DNA of 64,000 nt from JAZQLP01 sp045542755. GTDB taxonomy: Bacteria > Bacillota > Clostridia > Oscillospirales > UBA644. The DNA is taken from the NCBI GenBank assembly GCA_045542755.1, contig JAZQLP010000117.1, positions 35,607 to 99,606 of the forward strand, written 5' to 3'. This document shows, one piece after another, positions 1 to 7,525 of this stretch. Below the pieces are notes generated by a model that saw nothing but the letters and a program-made list of their open reading frames with translations, did no database searches and was not told where the DNA came from. The position numbers were made by a program, and so were the translations under genes. Within the stretch, counting starts at the first letter, position 1. Each line of letters opens with the position of its first letter.

Positions 1-591
1 ATCAAATGCAGAAGCAACGTTGGCAACGATCTTGTTGACCTGACCCATACTTCCGATACCGAAGGAAGCGAGAATAGCAAATATTGCAAAGAGTATCGCA
101 AGGATCTTAGAAATGGTCTTGAAACCTTTTTTTGAACCGAGACCGTCGGTAAGGTAGTACATCGCACCACCGGACCATTCGCCGTTCTTGTTACGGCGAC
201 GGTAGTAGATACCGAGAACGTTTTCCGAATAGTTTGTCATCATGCCGAAGAATGCGGCAAGCCACATCCAGAACACGGCACCGGGGCCGCCGATAACTAT
301 AGCTGCGGCAACACCCGCGATATTACCCGTGCCAATGGTTGCGGCAAGGGCGGTACAAAGAGCCTGGAAGGGAGAAATGGATTTCTTATCCTTACTGTGG
401 CCAATAACGTTTTTCTTAAAAAGGCTACCGAGAGTGTGCTTCATCCAGTGACGAATATTGGTCACCTGGAAGCAACAGGTAATAAGTGTCATTACAATAC
501 CGACACCTACGAGAAGCCATACACCCGTCTTTGTCCAGACAAAGGTATTAATGGCATCATTGACTTGTGCAAGTTTGTCCATAAACTGCAT
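1..591 (-). CDS. Alanine/glycine:cation symporter (AGCS family), N-terminal part
   Basis: This gene runs off the window start, so only about 197 N-terminal residues are visible. The AGCS family imports alanine or glycine with sodium across the cytoplasmic membrane. The protein starts MQFMDKLAQVNDAI and continues with a first membrane segment (WLLVGVGIVMTLI). The family-typical stretch FQALCTALAATIGTGNIAGV, a region around GGPGAVFWMWL and FGIGSMGQVN follow. The start is fixed by AGGAGG at 601-606, nine bases upstream. A glycine riboswitch and terminator lie between promoter and gene, so glycine is the likely substrate or signal. Which of alanine or glycine is preferred cannot be told from the sequence. 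Confidence 0.93.
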   Translation of the reverse strand, partial: MQFMDKLAQVNDAINTFVWTKTGVWLLVGVGIVMTLITCCFQVTNIRHWMKHTLGSLFKKNVIGHSKDKKSISPFQALCTALAATIGTGNIAGVAAAIVIGGPGAVFWMWLAAFFGMMTNYSENVLGIYYRRRNKNGEWSGGAMYYLTDGLGSKKGFKTISKILAILFAIFAILASFGIGSMGQVNKIVANVASAFD

Positions 592-610
592 TTGGGATTT
601 CCTCCTGAAT

Positions 611-651
611 AAAAAAAGTAAAAAAATAAAACCGCTGATAAACCTCAGCGG
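611..651 (-). terminator. Intrinsic terminator in the riboswitch leader
   Basis: CCGCTGA and TCAGCGG (632-651) form a 7-bp stem with a six-base loop. On the minus strand a long T-rich run follows (611-631). It lies between the glycine aptamer and the symporter start codon, so it is the likely expression platform for premature termination. Confidence 0.8.
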
Positions 652-689
652 CTCGGAAATATGACTTACAGACAAACATATATTTTTAT

Positions 690-780
690 TTTGCCTGCTC
701 TGTCCTTTTGCCTGAGAGATTCGGTCATCGACCTTGCACCTTCGGCACCCACTTAAGGGATTCTCCAGAGCCCCTCCACC
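690..780 (-). ncRNA. Glycine riboswitch, single aptamer
   Basis: On the minus strand the leader carries the hallmarks of the glycine aptamer: GCTCTGGAGA at its 5' side, then GCCGAAGGTGCAAGG, then CTCTCAGGCAAAAGGACAG. The closing stem P1 pairs GCTCTG (complement of 766-771) with CAGAGC (complement of 697-702). Only one full aptamer is visible, although many glycine riboswitches are tandem. It sits between a sigma-A-type promoter and an intrinsic terminator ahead of an AGCS symporter, a known genetic context. Whether glycine switches the gene on or off is not decided by the sequence alone. Confidence 0.92.
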
Positions 781-826
781 TTCAGTTTTAGTTAAAATCC
801 TAAAGGCTTCAACGGTTTACTGTGGC

Positions 827-854
827 ATTATACCACATGATTGTTAAATTACAA
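827..854 (-). promoter_or_regulatory. Sigma-A-type promoter of the riboswitch and symporter
   Basis: On the minus strand TTGTAA (849-854) and TATAAT (827-832) are 16 bases apart. Transcription would start near 820, just ahead of the glycine aptamer. Confidence 0.7.
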
Positions 855-907
855 CGCATAAATATACACAAAACTGCAAATTTTTCTTGTTTAATATGTT
901 AAAGCAC

Positions 908-937
908 AAAAATAACCCCGCCAAAAGGCGGGGTTAT
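908..937 (-). terminator. Intrinsic terminator after ytfJ
   Basis: A perfect 11-bp stem (ATAACCCCGCC with its complement, 912-937) closes on a four-base loop. A T-rich run follows on the minus strand. It ends the six-gene operon that begins near 4728. Confidence 0.85.
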
Positions 938-945
938 ATGAATAT

Positions 946-1377
946 TTATTCTTCAGTTTCTACAGAAGCTTCTTCGTTCTTCTTGGGGATGAATTCCTTT
1001 ATCTTCTCGATAAGACCGGGAACACCGTCGATGATCTTATCAAAAGCGGAGTAGGAAGGCTGGTCGATAGGAAGAAGGGATACGCCGTTTTTGGGAGAAA
1101 CAACCAAGAAGGCGATGGGGTTGATTGTAATACCTGCACCGCTTCCGCCGCCGAAGCAGAGATTGCCGTCAGGCTTGTTGGGGGACTGATGAGCCTTGGT
1201 TGCAAAATCAGAGCCGCCGGAGGCAAAGCCAAAGCCAACCTTGGAAACGGGAACGATAACGGTACCGTCAGCGCAGTTTATGGGATCGCCGATAATGGTA
1301 TTAACGTCTACCATATCCTTAATATTGGTCATAGCGGTTTCCATTACGCCCTGGAGAGGATGATTCTTTTCAGACAT
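946..1377 (-). CDS. ytfJ: Sporulation protein YtfJ/GerW
   Basis: This 143-residue protein belongs to the GerW (YtfJ) family, found in spore formers and needed for normal spore germination in Bacillus subtilis. The family core is clear: a Gly-rich stretch (FGFASGGSDF, then CFGGGSGAGITINPIAFLV) followed by a conserved segment ending near the VSLLPID motif. The C-terminus is Glu-rich. It is the last gene of a minus-strand operon, 17 bases after the DUF2953 gene. In B. subtilis ytfI (DUF2953) and ytfJ are also neighbours, which supports both calls. It has no signal peptide and probably acts in the forespore. Confidence 0.92.
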   Translation of the reverse strand: MSEKNHPLQGVMETAMTNIKDMVDVNTIIGDPINCADGTVIVPVSKVGFGFASGGSDFATKAHQSPNKPDGNLCFGGGSGAGITINPIAFLVVSPKNGVSLLPIDQPSYSAFDKIIDGVPGLIEKIKEFIPKKNEEASVETEE

Positions 1378-1394
1378 TTTCAGATACTCCTTTA

Positions 1395-2033
1395 TTATGA
1401 TATTTTTTTCTTCATTATTTTTAAGACTACTTTAATAGCCCAGGAAAACAGATGTATAATACGCAAGCTGACGTCCACGTCGGCCAAGACCTCGGTTTCC
1501 TCCTTGAGAAAATCGGGGGAAATATTGACCCGTCCGTCCTTTATTTTACCCGCGGCATCCAATCTGCCCAGCAAAGGGAACACTGCGGCGGTAAGCTGCC
1601 CGTATCTTTGGGCGGTAAGGTCGGCGGAAGGGGTGCCCACAGAAATACGGAGATGAAGCTTTTCAAACATTACCCTGCGGATAAACCCCTCGTGGAACAT
1701 TTGAATAAAATCTATATAGTCGGGCAGGGTCAAAGCCTTAACTCTTTCAGTAACAGAGGCCAAAACGCCGCCTTTTTTTTCGGAAGAAGATTTCTCTTTT
1801 TCGGGCTTCTCCTTTTCCTTATCCGGTTTTTTCTCCTTTTTCTCTCGGGGTGGGAGAGGATAGAGTCTTTTTTCAAAGAAAAGATGAGATACCCACAGCT
1901 CCTTTTCTTGGGGAGCTATTTTTACTTTTATCCTTGTCTTTGCGCTGCATAAAAGAAATAGGGAAAGTATGAGAATCAGGGGAACGGCAAGGATACAAAG
2001 TAAAACTATACCTATGATTCCCAATATTTTCAT
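1395..2033 (-). CDS. DUF2953 domain protein (YtfI-like)
   Basis: A 212-residue protein with a strong N-terminal membrane segment (residues about 4-27) and a short basic stretch. A very charged Lys/Glu linker lies at about residues 62-90, and the C-terminal domain fits DUF2953, the family of B. subtilis YtfI. The molecular role of the family is not established. Its constant position beside ytfJ in spore formers suggests a sporulation role. The start codon overlaps the end of scpB by four bases (ATGA), a sign of translational coupling. The C-terminus includes another hydrophobic patch around the FSWAIKVVLKIM segment. Confidence 0.8.
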   Translation of the reverse strand: MKILGIIGIVLLCILAVPLILILSLFLLCSAKTRIKVKIAPQEKELWVSHLFFEKRLYPLPPREKKEKKPDKEKEKPEKEKSSSEKKGGVLASVTERVKALTLPDYIDFIQMFHEGFIRRVMFEKLHLRISVGTPSADLTAQRYGQLTAAVFPLLGRLDAAGKIKDGRVNISPDFLKEETEVLADVDVSLRIIHLFSWAIKVVLKIMKKKIS

Positions 2034-2635
2034 TCTGCGCTTTCCTCCGCCTGTGCCCCTTCTTCGGGAACGGATACCGTCTGCTCGTTAGGGTCAAAGA
2101 GTCTTTCCACTCCGGGGTCAAACTCCTCGGGTACGGGAAGACTGTCAAGGGAATCGAGATTAAAGACGGTAAGGAACTTCTCGGTGGTAACGTAACCCAT
2201 GGGACGCCCCGGCAGGTCTATTCTGCCGCTTTCACGCAAAAGGCCCTTTTCAACCAGAGATTCAACGACCTCGGAAGAAGCGATACCTCTTATCTGAGAA
2301 ATATAGGTCTTTGTTACAGGCTGATTATAGGCGGCTATGGCCAATACCTCGTAAGCGGCGTTGGAAAGAACGCCAAATCTTCTTGTCTGAAGGAAGTATG
2401 CAACCGCCTCCCCAAGCATGGGCTTTGTGGTTATGGTAAGACTGCCTTCCTTATTAATAAGACAAAGGCCGCTGTTTTCTCTTTCGTATCTTGAAGATAG
2501 GGTCTCAACGCTTGCAAGAACCTCTTCCTCGGAGCACTCCATAAACTCGGCAAGCTTTGCCACCGTAACGTAAGAAGGAGATGCGAACAGACAGGCCTCA
2601 AGAAGGGCCGTTCTGTTGTAGTTTGATATATCCAT
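2030..2635 (-). CDS. scpB: Segregation and condensation protein B
   Basis: ScpB (201 residues) is the winged-helix dimer subunit of the SMC-ScpA-ScpB condensin, which compacts and segregates chromosomes. Typical features are the N-terminal LLEACLFASPSYVTVAKLAE helix region and the segment AYEVLAIAAYNQPVTK. IRGIASSEVVESLVEKGLL and GRPMGYVTTEKFL follow. The acidic C-terminal tail is common in the family. It starts three bases after scpA ends and overlaps the following gene, so scpA and scpB are co-transcribed. The SMC gene itself is not in the window. Confidence 0.96.
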   Translation of the reverse strand: MDISNYNRTALLEACLFASPSYVTVAKLAEFMECSEEEVLASVETLSSRYERENSGLCLINKEGSLTITTKPMLGEAVAYFLQTRRFGVLSNAAYEVLAIAAYNQPVTKTYISQIRGIASSEVVESLVEKGLLRESGRIDLPGRPMGYVTTEKFLTVFNLDSLDSLPVPEEFDPGVERLFDPNEQTVSVPEEGAQAEESAE

Positions 2636-2638
2636 ATT

Positions 2639-3367
2639 TTAATCCTTCTTTCCTACGAATACTATTTCGGGGTCTTCTCCGGTAACCGAATCCCCCTGTA
2701 TATCTACTCGCCCGTGTCTGATAAGCTCAAGGAGGGCAAGGAATGTGGCAACTATACCGGAACGGCCGTCGTCGGCGTTGAAAAGGGAACGAAGGCGGGC
2801 TGTACCCCTTCTCATGAGTCTCTTCATTATAAATATAACCTTTGAGGGAACGGAAACGAACTTGGTGCCAACCAATTTCTTAAAGGCGGATACGGGCACC
2901 GGCTTTTTGCGGTCGTTTCTTTCTATAATGCGGAGATACGCCTCGTTAAGCCTGTCCACAGAAGAAGAATACTCGGGGGAAAGAACGGGCAATCCCTCGG
3001 GCTCACTCTGTCGGGCAAACAAAAGGTGGCCGATATATCCCTCTTTCATCTTTGCCGCCAGCTTTTTGTACTTGGCGTACTCAATAAGCATAGCCTCCAG
3101 GGCCTCCTTGGGATCCTCTTCGGGCTCGTCGGAGGGAAGGAGTGAGCAGGATTTAATGTAGAGCAGATGACTGGCCATTTCAAGGAAGTTCGCCGTCAGC
3201 TCGGTATTCTGCTCCTGCGCCGCCTCGATATAGGCTATGTACTGCTGGGTGAGCAGGGATATTTCAATATCGTAAATATCAAGTTTGTGCTTTTCTATAA
3301 GGGAGAGGAGGAGGTCAAGAGGCCCCTCAAAAGTCTCAAGCTTATAGGTGGGTTTTGCAATTATCAT
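2639..3367 (-). CDS. scpA: Segregation and condensation protein A
   Basis: ScpA (242 residues) is the kleisin that bridges the SMC heads and binds ScpB. The N-terminal motif FEGPLDLLLSLIEKHKLDIY is diagnostic, followed by the TANFLEMASHLLYIKS segment. The C-terminal winged helix includes VATFLALLELIRHGRVDI. Length is normal. It begins six bases after the upstream site-2 protease gene, so the protease and condensin genes share one transcript. This arrangement recurs in Clostridia. Confidence 0.96.
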   Translation of the reverse strand: MIIAKPTYKLETFEGPLDLLLSLIEKHKLDIYDIEISLLTQQYIAYIEAAQEQNTELTANFLEMASHLLYIKSCSLLPSDEPEEDPKEALEAMLIEYAKYKKLAAKMKEGYIGHLLFARQSEPEGLPVLSPEYSSSVDRLNEAYLRIIERNDRKKPVPVSAFKKLVGTKFVSVPSKVIFIMKRLMRRGTARLRSLFNADDGRSGIVATFLALLELIRHGRVDIQGDSVTGEDPEIVFVGKKD

Positions 3368-3373
3368 TTTACC

Positions 3374-4057
3374 TCACATAAACAGATAGAAAATAATGCT
3401 AAGAGCTCCTCCGGAAAAGATACTAACCAGCCACATAATTACGGGACTGATAAAATCCAAATACTCAAGAGCCACAATTAAACCGATAAAGATAAAGGTA
3501 GAGTAACGTTCAATGGAATAATACTTAAATCGCCATTTCATGGGCAGAAGTTCGCCCACTATCTTTGAGCCGTCAAGGGGAGGCAGAGGGATGAGATTAA
3601 ATACGCCAAGACCAATGGACACACTGGAAAGAATGGAAAGAAGAAGGGTAAGATTCTCCCCCACGTTTCCCATAGTCGACCCCCAAAGAACAACTATTAG
3701 GTAGTAGAAGAATATAGCGATAAAACCTATAATAAAGTTCATCAAGGGTCCTGCGGCAGAGGTAAGGATAATACCTAAACGAACCTTTTTAAAGTTTCTG
3801 GCGCGAATAGGCACGGGCTTTGCCCAACCAAATCCAAAAAGAAGCATACATACCGCCCCAATGGGGTCAAGGTGCTTAAGAGGATTAAGGGAAAGACGTC
3901 CCATATTCTTTGCCGTACTGTCTCCCATCCAATAGGCCACAATACCGTGAGCCCACTCATGTGCGGAAAGAACGAAAAGAACGGCGGCCACGCCGAAAAC
4001 GATATACATTATCTTATCGGCAAAGGGCATGGGGGATGTAAGATATCGAAGTATCAT
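3374..4057 (-). CDS. Site-2 protease family zinc metalloprotease (M50)
   Basis: A 227-residue polytopic membrane protein of peptidase family M50. The zinc motif HEWAH (H33, E34, H37) is intact. The third ligand lies in NLIPLPPLDG (D162), the family NPDG-like site in a later membrane helix. LSLNPLKHLDPIGA and FGFGWAKPVPI are typical of the small YwhC/Rv-type S2P clade. Such proteins cleave substrates within the membrane, but the substrate of this clade is usually unknown. It starts 11 bases after a degenerate paralogue and precedes scpA by six bases. The tandem pair is discussed in the findings. Confidence 0.93.
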   Translation of the reverse strand: MILRYLTSPMPFADKIMYIVFGVAAVLFVLSAHEWAHGIVAYWMGDSTAKNMGRLSLNPLKHLDPIGAVCMLLFGFGWAKPVPIRARNFKKVRLGIILTSAAGPLMNFIIGFIAIFFYYLIVVLWGSTMGNVGENLTLLLSILSSVSIGLGVFNLIPLPPLDGSKIVGELLPMKWRFKYYSIERYSTFIFIGLIVALEYLDFISPVIMWLVSIFSGGALSIIFYLFM

Positions 4058-4068
4058 AATTTCTCCAA

Positions 4069-4695
4069 TCAGCTAATGAGGTTTCCTAAAAACTCCATGA
4101 CCTTTTCGATAACGAAGCTGTTTGCCTGGCTTCTTACTATAAGAAGTATCGCAAGAGTTGCGGTCAGGGGGTAAAACTCAAGGGTTTTTGTCCACAGGGA
4201 GGATGCCTTTTCGGGAAGAATCGAGGCTACCATAACTCCACCGCAAAATCCGGGCAGAGGAAGGATATTCATAATGGAAAAGCATATACCCGCCGTTGCA
4301 ATTCCCATGGTAAGGGAGCCGAGGAAGGGGGTGCCCGTAAACTTATATACAAAGAGGAACAGCCAGCTTACAATAAAGCAGAAAAGAGGGCCCGAAAGGG
4401 CTACTGCAAAGGATTTGCCACTTGATTCGGAATCGTATTTTGTGGGCTTTGTCCAGCCTACTCCAAGTAAGGGGAGCGACAGAACTCCAAGCACGGAATA
4501 AAGGGAGATGTTTTTAAGGGGATTGTAGCTTACACCGAAATCGGCACCCTTTACCTTAAAAAGACTGCAGCCTATTGCGTGCCCCAAATAGGTAAGGAGC
4601 CACGCCACTATCGCACCTACCAAATAAAAAGGCAACGCGGAAAAAAGTCCCGCCCTATCAGAGAGTATGTTGTCAAGATAATAAGAATATACCAT
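4069..4695 (-). CDS. Catalytically dead site-2-protease-like membrane protein
   Basis: This 208-residue polytopic protein aligns with its downstream neighbour: NPLKNIS against NPLKHLD, GVGWTKP against GFGWAKP, and NILPLPGFCGG against NLIPLPPLDGS. All three catalytic positions differ. HEWAH is replaced by LGHAI (residues about 37-41), and the Asp of the third site is Cys (about 151). It therefore cannot bind the catalytic zinc in the usual way. It is first in the operon, just downstream of a good promoter. A partner or scaffold role with the active protease is an inference. Confidence 0.8.
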   Translation of the reverse strand: MVYSYYLDNILSDRAGLFSALPFYLVGAIVAWLLTYLGHAIGCSLFKVKGADFGVSYNPLKNISLYSVLGVLSLPLLGVGWTKPTKYDSESSGKSFAVALSGPLFCFIVSWLFLFVYKFTGTPFLGSLTMGIATAGICFSIMNILPLPGFCGGVMVASILPEKASSLWTKTLEFYPLTATLAILLIVRSQANSFVIEKVMEFLGNLIS

Positions 4696-4727
4696 TCCAA
4701 TACCCTTTCAATATTATTTCACCTTAT

Positions 4728-4756
4728 ATTATACAATAAATATAAGTAAATGTAAA
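4728..4756 (-). promoter_or_regulatory. Sigma-A-type promoter of the S2P-scpAB-ytfJ operon
   Basis: On the minus strand TTTACA (4751-4756) and a perfect TATAAT (4728-4733) are 17 bases apart. It drives the six-gene operon ending at the terminator near 912. Confidence 0.8.
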
Positions 4757-4796
4757 GCCTTTCCTGAAAGAATTTGGATTTATTTTCCCCTTTTCC

Positions 4797-4826
4797 TTGA
4801 CATTATGGGAAAATTTGTGGTATACT
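4797..4826 (+). promoter_or_regulatory. Sigma-A-type promoter of the 4858 phosphoesterase
   Basis: TTGACA (4797-4802) and TATACT (4821-4826) are 18 bases apart. It is divergent from the minus-strand operon promoter 40 bases away. Confidence 0.75.
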
Positions 4827-4857
4827 CTATAAAGAAACCTAAAGGAGGACGGCCGTT

Positions 4858-5694
4858 ATGCCCCATATCGTTATATCATGCCTTGCGGCCGTTGCCGTAT
4901 GGGTGCTGATATGGATAAATTACGGCTTTAAAATAAGCCGCCACACCATTGAATACGAAAATCTACCGCCCGAATTTGACGGATTCAGAATAGCCCTTGT
5001 TTCCGACCTACACGACGCCACGTTTGGGAAGAACAACCGCCGACTTCTGGAGGCGCTGAAGGCAATAGGACCAGACGCTGTGGCTTTGAGCGGAGATATG
5101 CACACCTTCAGCTATAAGGATGAGGATTATCTTTCCTTCCTTGCAGAGCTTTCCAAGACTATCCCCACCTACAGCGTTGAGGGAAACCACGACTGGCAGA
5201 AAATTAAAGAAAAAGACCGAGCTCCCTATATAAACGCTTACCTGGCAACGGGAGTAAACGACCTTAACGGAAAAGCCCTCACCCTTACCCGAAAGGGACA
5301 GTCTATCCGCTTTTACGGAACGGGCTACTCGGAGGATGCCATCGACCACGGCGAAAAAAGAAGCAATGATTTCAGCATTGCCCTCATTCACGTTCCCGAC
5401 TGGTTTGATAAAATAAAGGATAAGCCCGACCTTATGCTTTCGGGACACGTTCACGGAGGAATCATTCAGATCCCCTTTATAGGAGGCCTTCTTGCTCCCG
5501 GATACGGCGCCACCATTCTGGAGAGATTCGGAAGGAAATACTTCTTCCCCAAATACTCAAAGGGAGTATATTCCCATGGCGAACACAGATTGGCAGTCAG
5601 TGTGGGCCTAGGCAAGGCGTCAATGCAGCCATTCAGATTTTTAAGGCCCGAAATCATGCTTATCACCCTAAAATCTGACCAAAAGAGCCAATAA
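4858..5694 (+). CDS. Membrane-anchored metallophosphoesterase (YkuE-like)
   Basis: A 278-residue protein with an N-terminal membrane helix (about residues 5-22) followed by a calcineurin-like phosphoesterase domain. Metal-binding motifs appear in order: the SDLHD motif, SGDMH, EGNHDW and SGHVHGG. This is the layout of YkuE-type enzymes, some of which act on membrane lipids, but the substrate here is unknown. The ribosome site AAAGGAGGA precedes the ATG. It is transcribed alone, from the promoter at 4797. Confidence 0.9.
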   Translation: MPHIVISCLAAVAVWVLIWINYGFKISRHTIEYENLPPEFDGFRIALVSDLHDATFGKNNRRLLEALKAIGPDAVALSGDMHTFSYKDEDYLSFLAELSKTIPTYSVEGNHDWQKIKEKDRAPYINAYLATGVNDLNGKALTLTRKGQSIRFYGTGYSEDAIDHGEKRSNDFSIALIHVPDWFDKIKDKPDLMLSGHVHGGIIQIPFIGGLLAPGYGATILERFGRKYFFPKYSKGVYSHGEHRLAVSVGLGKASMQPFRFLRPEIMLITLKSDQKSQ

Positions 5695-5719
5695 TTCAAA
5701 AATATGTCACACTCTTCTA

Positions 5720-5748
5720 TTGAAAATCCTTTTCGAATATGATATAAT
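5720..5748 (+). promoter_or_regulatory. Sigma-A-type promoter of secG
   Basis: TTGAAA (5720-5725) and TATAAT (5743-5748) are 17 bases apart, about 65 bases before the secG start. Confidence 0.75.
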
Positions 5749-5813
5749 ATTCTGACAGTGATATTTTTGATTAAAAGTTAAGTCGCAAAAACCCGCGACA
5801 TGGAGGATTAAAT

Positions 5814-6059
5814 ATGGACACCTTAATTATGATTCTTTCCATCGTTCTCTTTCTCGTAGCAGCTGCTCTTATTGCAATAGTAGTTGTTCAGACCGACAGA
5901 GGCTCCCGTTCCGCAGCTATCAGCGGCAGCAGCAGCTCCGGTTTCTACGGTAAAAACAAGGGCGCGAGCAAGGAAATGTTCTACAAGAGAGCAACCGTTA
6001 TCTGCTCCGTTGTATTTATGGTACTTATCGTTATCGTAAACGTACTCGAACTTATATAA
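5814..6059 (+). CDS. secG: Preprotein translocase subunit SecG
   Basis: SecG (81 residues) is the small accessory subunit of the SecYEG protein-export channel. It has two membrane helices (about residues 3-24 and 59-80). Between them lies the typical Gly/Ser-rich linker with VVVQTDRGS and a SGSSSSGFYG segment. Length is normal. GGAGG precedes the ATG. It is a single-gene unit with its own promoter and terminator. In many Clostridia rnr and smpB follow secG, but not here. Confidence 0.95.
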   Translation: MDTLIMILSIVLFLVAAALIAIVVVQTDRGSRSAAISGSSSSGFYGKNKGASKEMFYKRATVICSVVFMVLIVIVNVLELI

Positions 6060-6075
6060 TTGAACAGAAAAGATT

Positions 6076-6106
6076 AGAGGATGCCGAAAAGGCATCCTCT
6101 TTTGTT
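6076..6106 (+). terminator. Intrinsic terminator after secG
   Basis: A 10-bp stem (AGAGGATGCC with its complement, 6076-6100) is followed by TTTTG. It also faces the convergent methyltransferase gene. Confidence 0.85.
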
Positions 6107-6110
6107 ATAC

Positions 6111-6854
6111 TCATTTATTAAGGCTTCGCTGTCTGTATATCTCAAAGGAGAATACAGCCACGGCTCCCGAGGCCGCAAGAGCGTTTCGGAAGTTTCTTCC
6201 GTAGGGTATGTAGAGCCGCTTGTCCGCAAGTTCGAGTATCTCCGCAGAGATACCCCTCTTCTCCCCTCCTATAAGGAGCAGGACGGGACCGTCGAGCTTT
6301 TCCCCGTAAAGAGGAAGGGCATCACGTCTGTCTGCCGCAATAACGGTAATACCCTTTTCCTTAGCCTTTCTAATAAAGGAAGGAATGTCCTCCGTCACCG
6401 CGCAGGAGATATGCTCGGAAGCTCCGGCAGAGGAGCGAAGCACAGTTCCCGCCGCAGACATCCAGTTTCGGGGAGGAAGTATAAGCCCCGTAGCCCCCGC
6501 AGCGTAGAGAGTTCTTACAGAGGAGCCGAAGTTAAAGGGATCCTCTATTCCGTCAAGAAGAACGATAAAGGGGTTCTCCCCTTCAAGCAAGGAATCCTCG
6601 TTCTCGGTTTTCATTTCCCCTACTGCGGCGCCGATGCCCCCGTGGGTAAGGCCAAAGGTTATCTTATCAAAAAAATCGGCTTCTTTTTTTATAAAAGGTA
6701 CGTTCTGTTTTTCACAAAGCTTTTTTATGTACCGAAAATCGCTGCTTTTTCCAACCTTGCCTTCTTCGGCGTAGACCTCGTATACCTGCCTTTTACCGCA
6801 CTCAAGGGCGGCTTTTACGGATATGGCACCCGATATGAGGGATTTCTCTTCCAT
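6111..6854 (-). CDS. SpoU-family RNA 2'-O-methyltransferase (RlmB/TrmH-like)
   Basis: A 247-residue SPOUT enzyme that probably transfers a methyl group from S-adenosylmethionine to a ribose in rRNA or tRNA. It has an N-terminal substrate-binding domain. The SpoU motifs follow: DGIEDPFNFGSSVRTLYAAG (motif 1, Asn present), LLIGGEKRGI (motif 2) and IPYGRNFRNALAASGAVAV (motif 3, usually SLNVSVAA). The third motif departs from the usual form, so the target is unclear. ATG at 6854 was chosen. A TTG four codons upstream is only one or two bases from the AAAGGA site, which is too close to use. Confidence 0.85.
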   Translation of the reverse strand: MEEKSLISGAISVKAALECGKRQVYEVYAEEGKVGKSSDFRYIKKLCEKQNVPFIKKEADFFDKITFGLTHGGIGAAVGEMKTENEDSLLEGENPFIVLLDGIEDPFNFGSSVRTLYAAGATGLILPPRNWMSAAGTVLRSSAGASEHISCAVTEDIPSFIRKAKEKGITVIAADRRDALPLYGEKLDGPVLLLIGGEKRGISAEILELADKRLYIPYGRNFRNALAASGAVAVFSFEIYRQRSLNK

Positions 6855-6962
6855 AATATATATCAAATCCTTTTTTTATAGTCAGTATATACAGTATATC
6901 ACATTTTTTTTTGGCTGTCTACCGTGTCACAAACTGTTTACAAATTTTCTTTCAAAAAAGTA

Positions 6963-6991
6963 TTGACAAATGAATCTTTTTGTGGTAGAAT
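6963..6991 (+). promoter_or_regulatory. Promoter of the four-tRNA cluster
   Basis: Consensus TTGACA (6963-6968) and TAGAAT (6986-6991) are 17 bases apart, about 45 bases before the first tRNA. Confidence 0.8.
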
Positions 6992-7035
6992 ATACGAGCC
7001 GATGTGAGAGAGACAAAAATCTCGATCATAGAAAT

Positions 7036-7111
7036 GGGAGTTTAGCTCAGCTGGGAGAGCATCTGCCTTACAAGCAGGGGGTCACAGGTTCGAGCCCTGT
7101 AACTCCCACCA
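7036..7111 (+). tRNA. tRNA-Val (anticodon TAC)
   Basis: A complete cloverleaf with acceptor stem GGGAGTT/AACTCCC and anticodon loop CTTACAA, giving TAC. The T-loop is GTTCGAG and the CCA end is encoded. It is the first tRNA of a four-gene cluster. Confidence 0.97.
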
Positions 7112-7120
7112 CGGCAATTT

Positions 7121-7197
7121 GGCTCGGTAGTTCAGTTGGTTAGAACGCCGCCCTGTCACGGCGGAGGTCGAGGGTTCGAGTCCCTTCCGAGTCGCCA
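7121..7197 (+). tRNA. tRNA-Asp (anticodon GTC)
   Basis: Acceptor stem GGCTCGG/CCGAGTC with one G-T pair, anticodon loop CTGTCAC and discriminator G. CCA is encoded. Confidence 0.97.
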
Positions 7198-7203
7198 CTT
7201 TTT

Positions 7204-7279
<76 letters not shown>

Positions 7280-7322
7280 AAAACTTCCGGACGGTCAATA
7301 GAATTACCCGAGGAAGTCATAT

Positions 7323-7398
7323 GCGGAATTAGCTCATCTGGTAGAGCGCAACCTTGCCAAGGTTGAGGTAGCGGGTTCGAGCCCCGTATTCCGCTCCA
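7323..7398 (+). tRNA. tRNA-Gly (anticodon GCC)
   Basis: Acceptor stem GCGGAAT/ATTCCGC, anticodon loop CTTGCCA giving GCC, discriminator T and encoded CCA. It is the last tRNA of the cluster. Confidence 0.97.
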
Positions 7399-7401
7399 CA
7401 A

Positions 7402-7435
7402 GATCCAAGTCGAAAGGCTTGGATTTTTTCTTTTA
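7402..7435 (+). terminator. Intrinsic terminator of the tRNA cluster
   Basis: ATCCAAG and CTTGGAT (7403-7424) form a stem followed by TTTTTCTTTT. Confidence 0.85.
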
Positions 7436-7462
7436 TTCAAAAAAGCCATAAGGCTAAACAAC

Positions 7463-7491
7463 TTGATTTTTATTAAATTTTATGCTATAAT
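7463..7491 (+). promoter_or_regulatory. Sigma-A-type promoter of the 7526 gene
   Basis: TTGATT (7463-7468) and TATAAT (7486-7491) are 17 bases apart. The implied start near 7498 rules out the long upstream reading frame and supports the ATG at 7526. Confidence 0.75.
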
Positions 7492-7525
7492 CGGTATAGA
7501 TTATCAAAATGAGGTTCATAATAAT

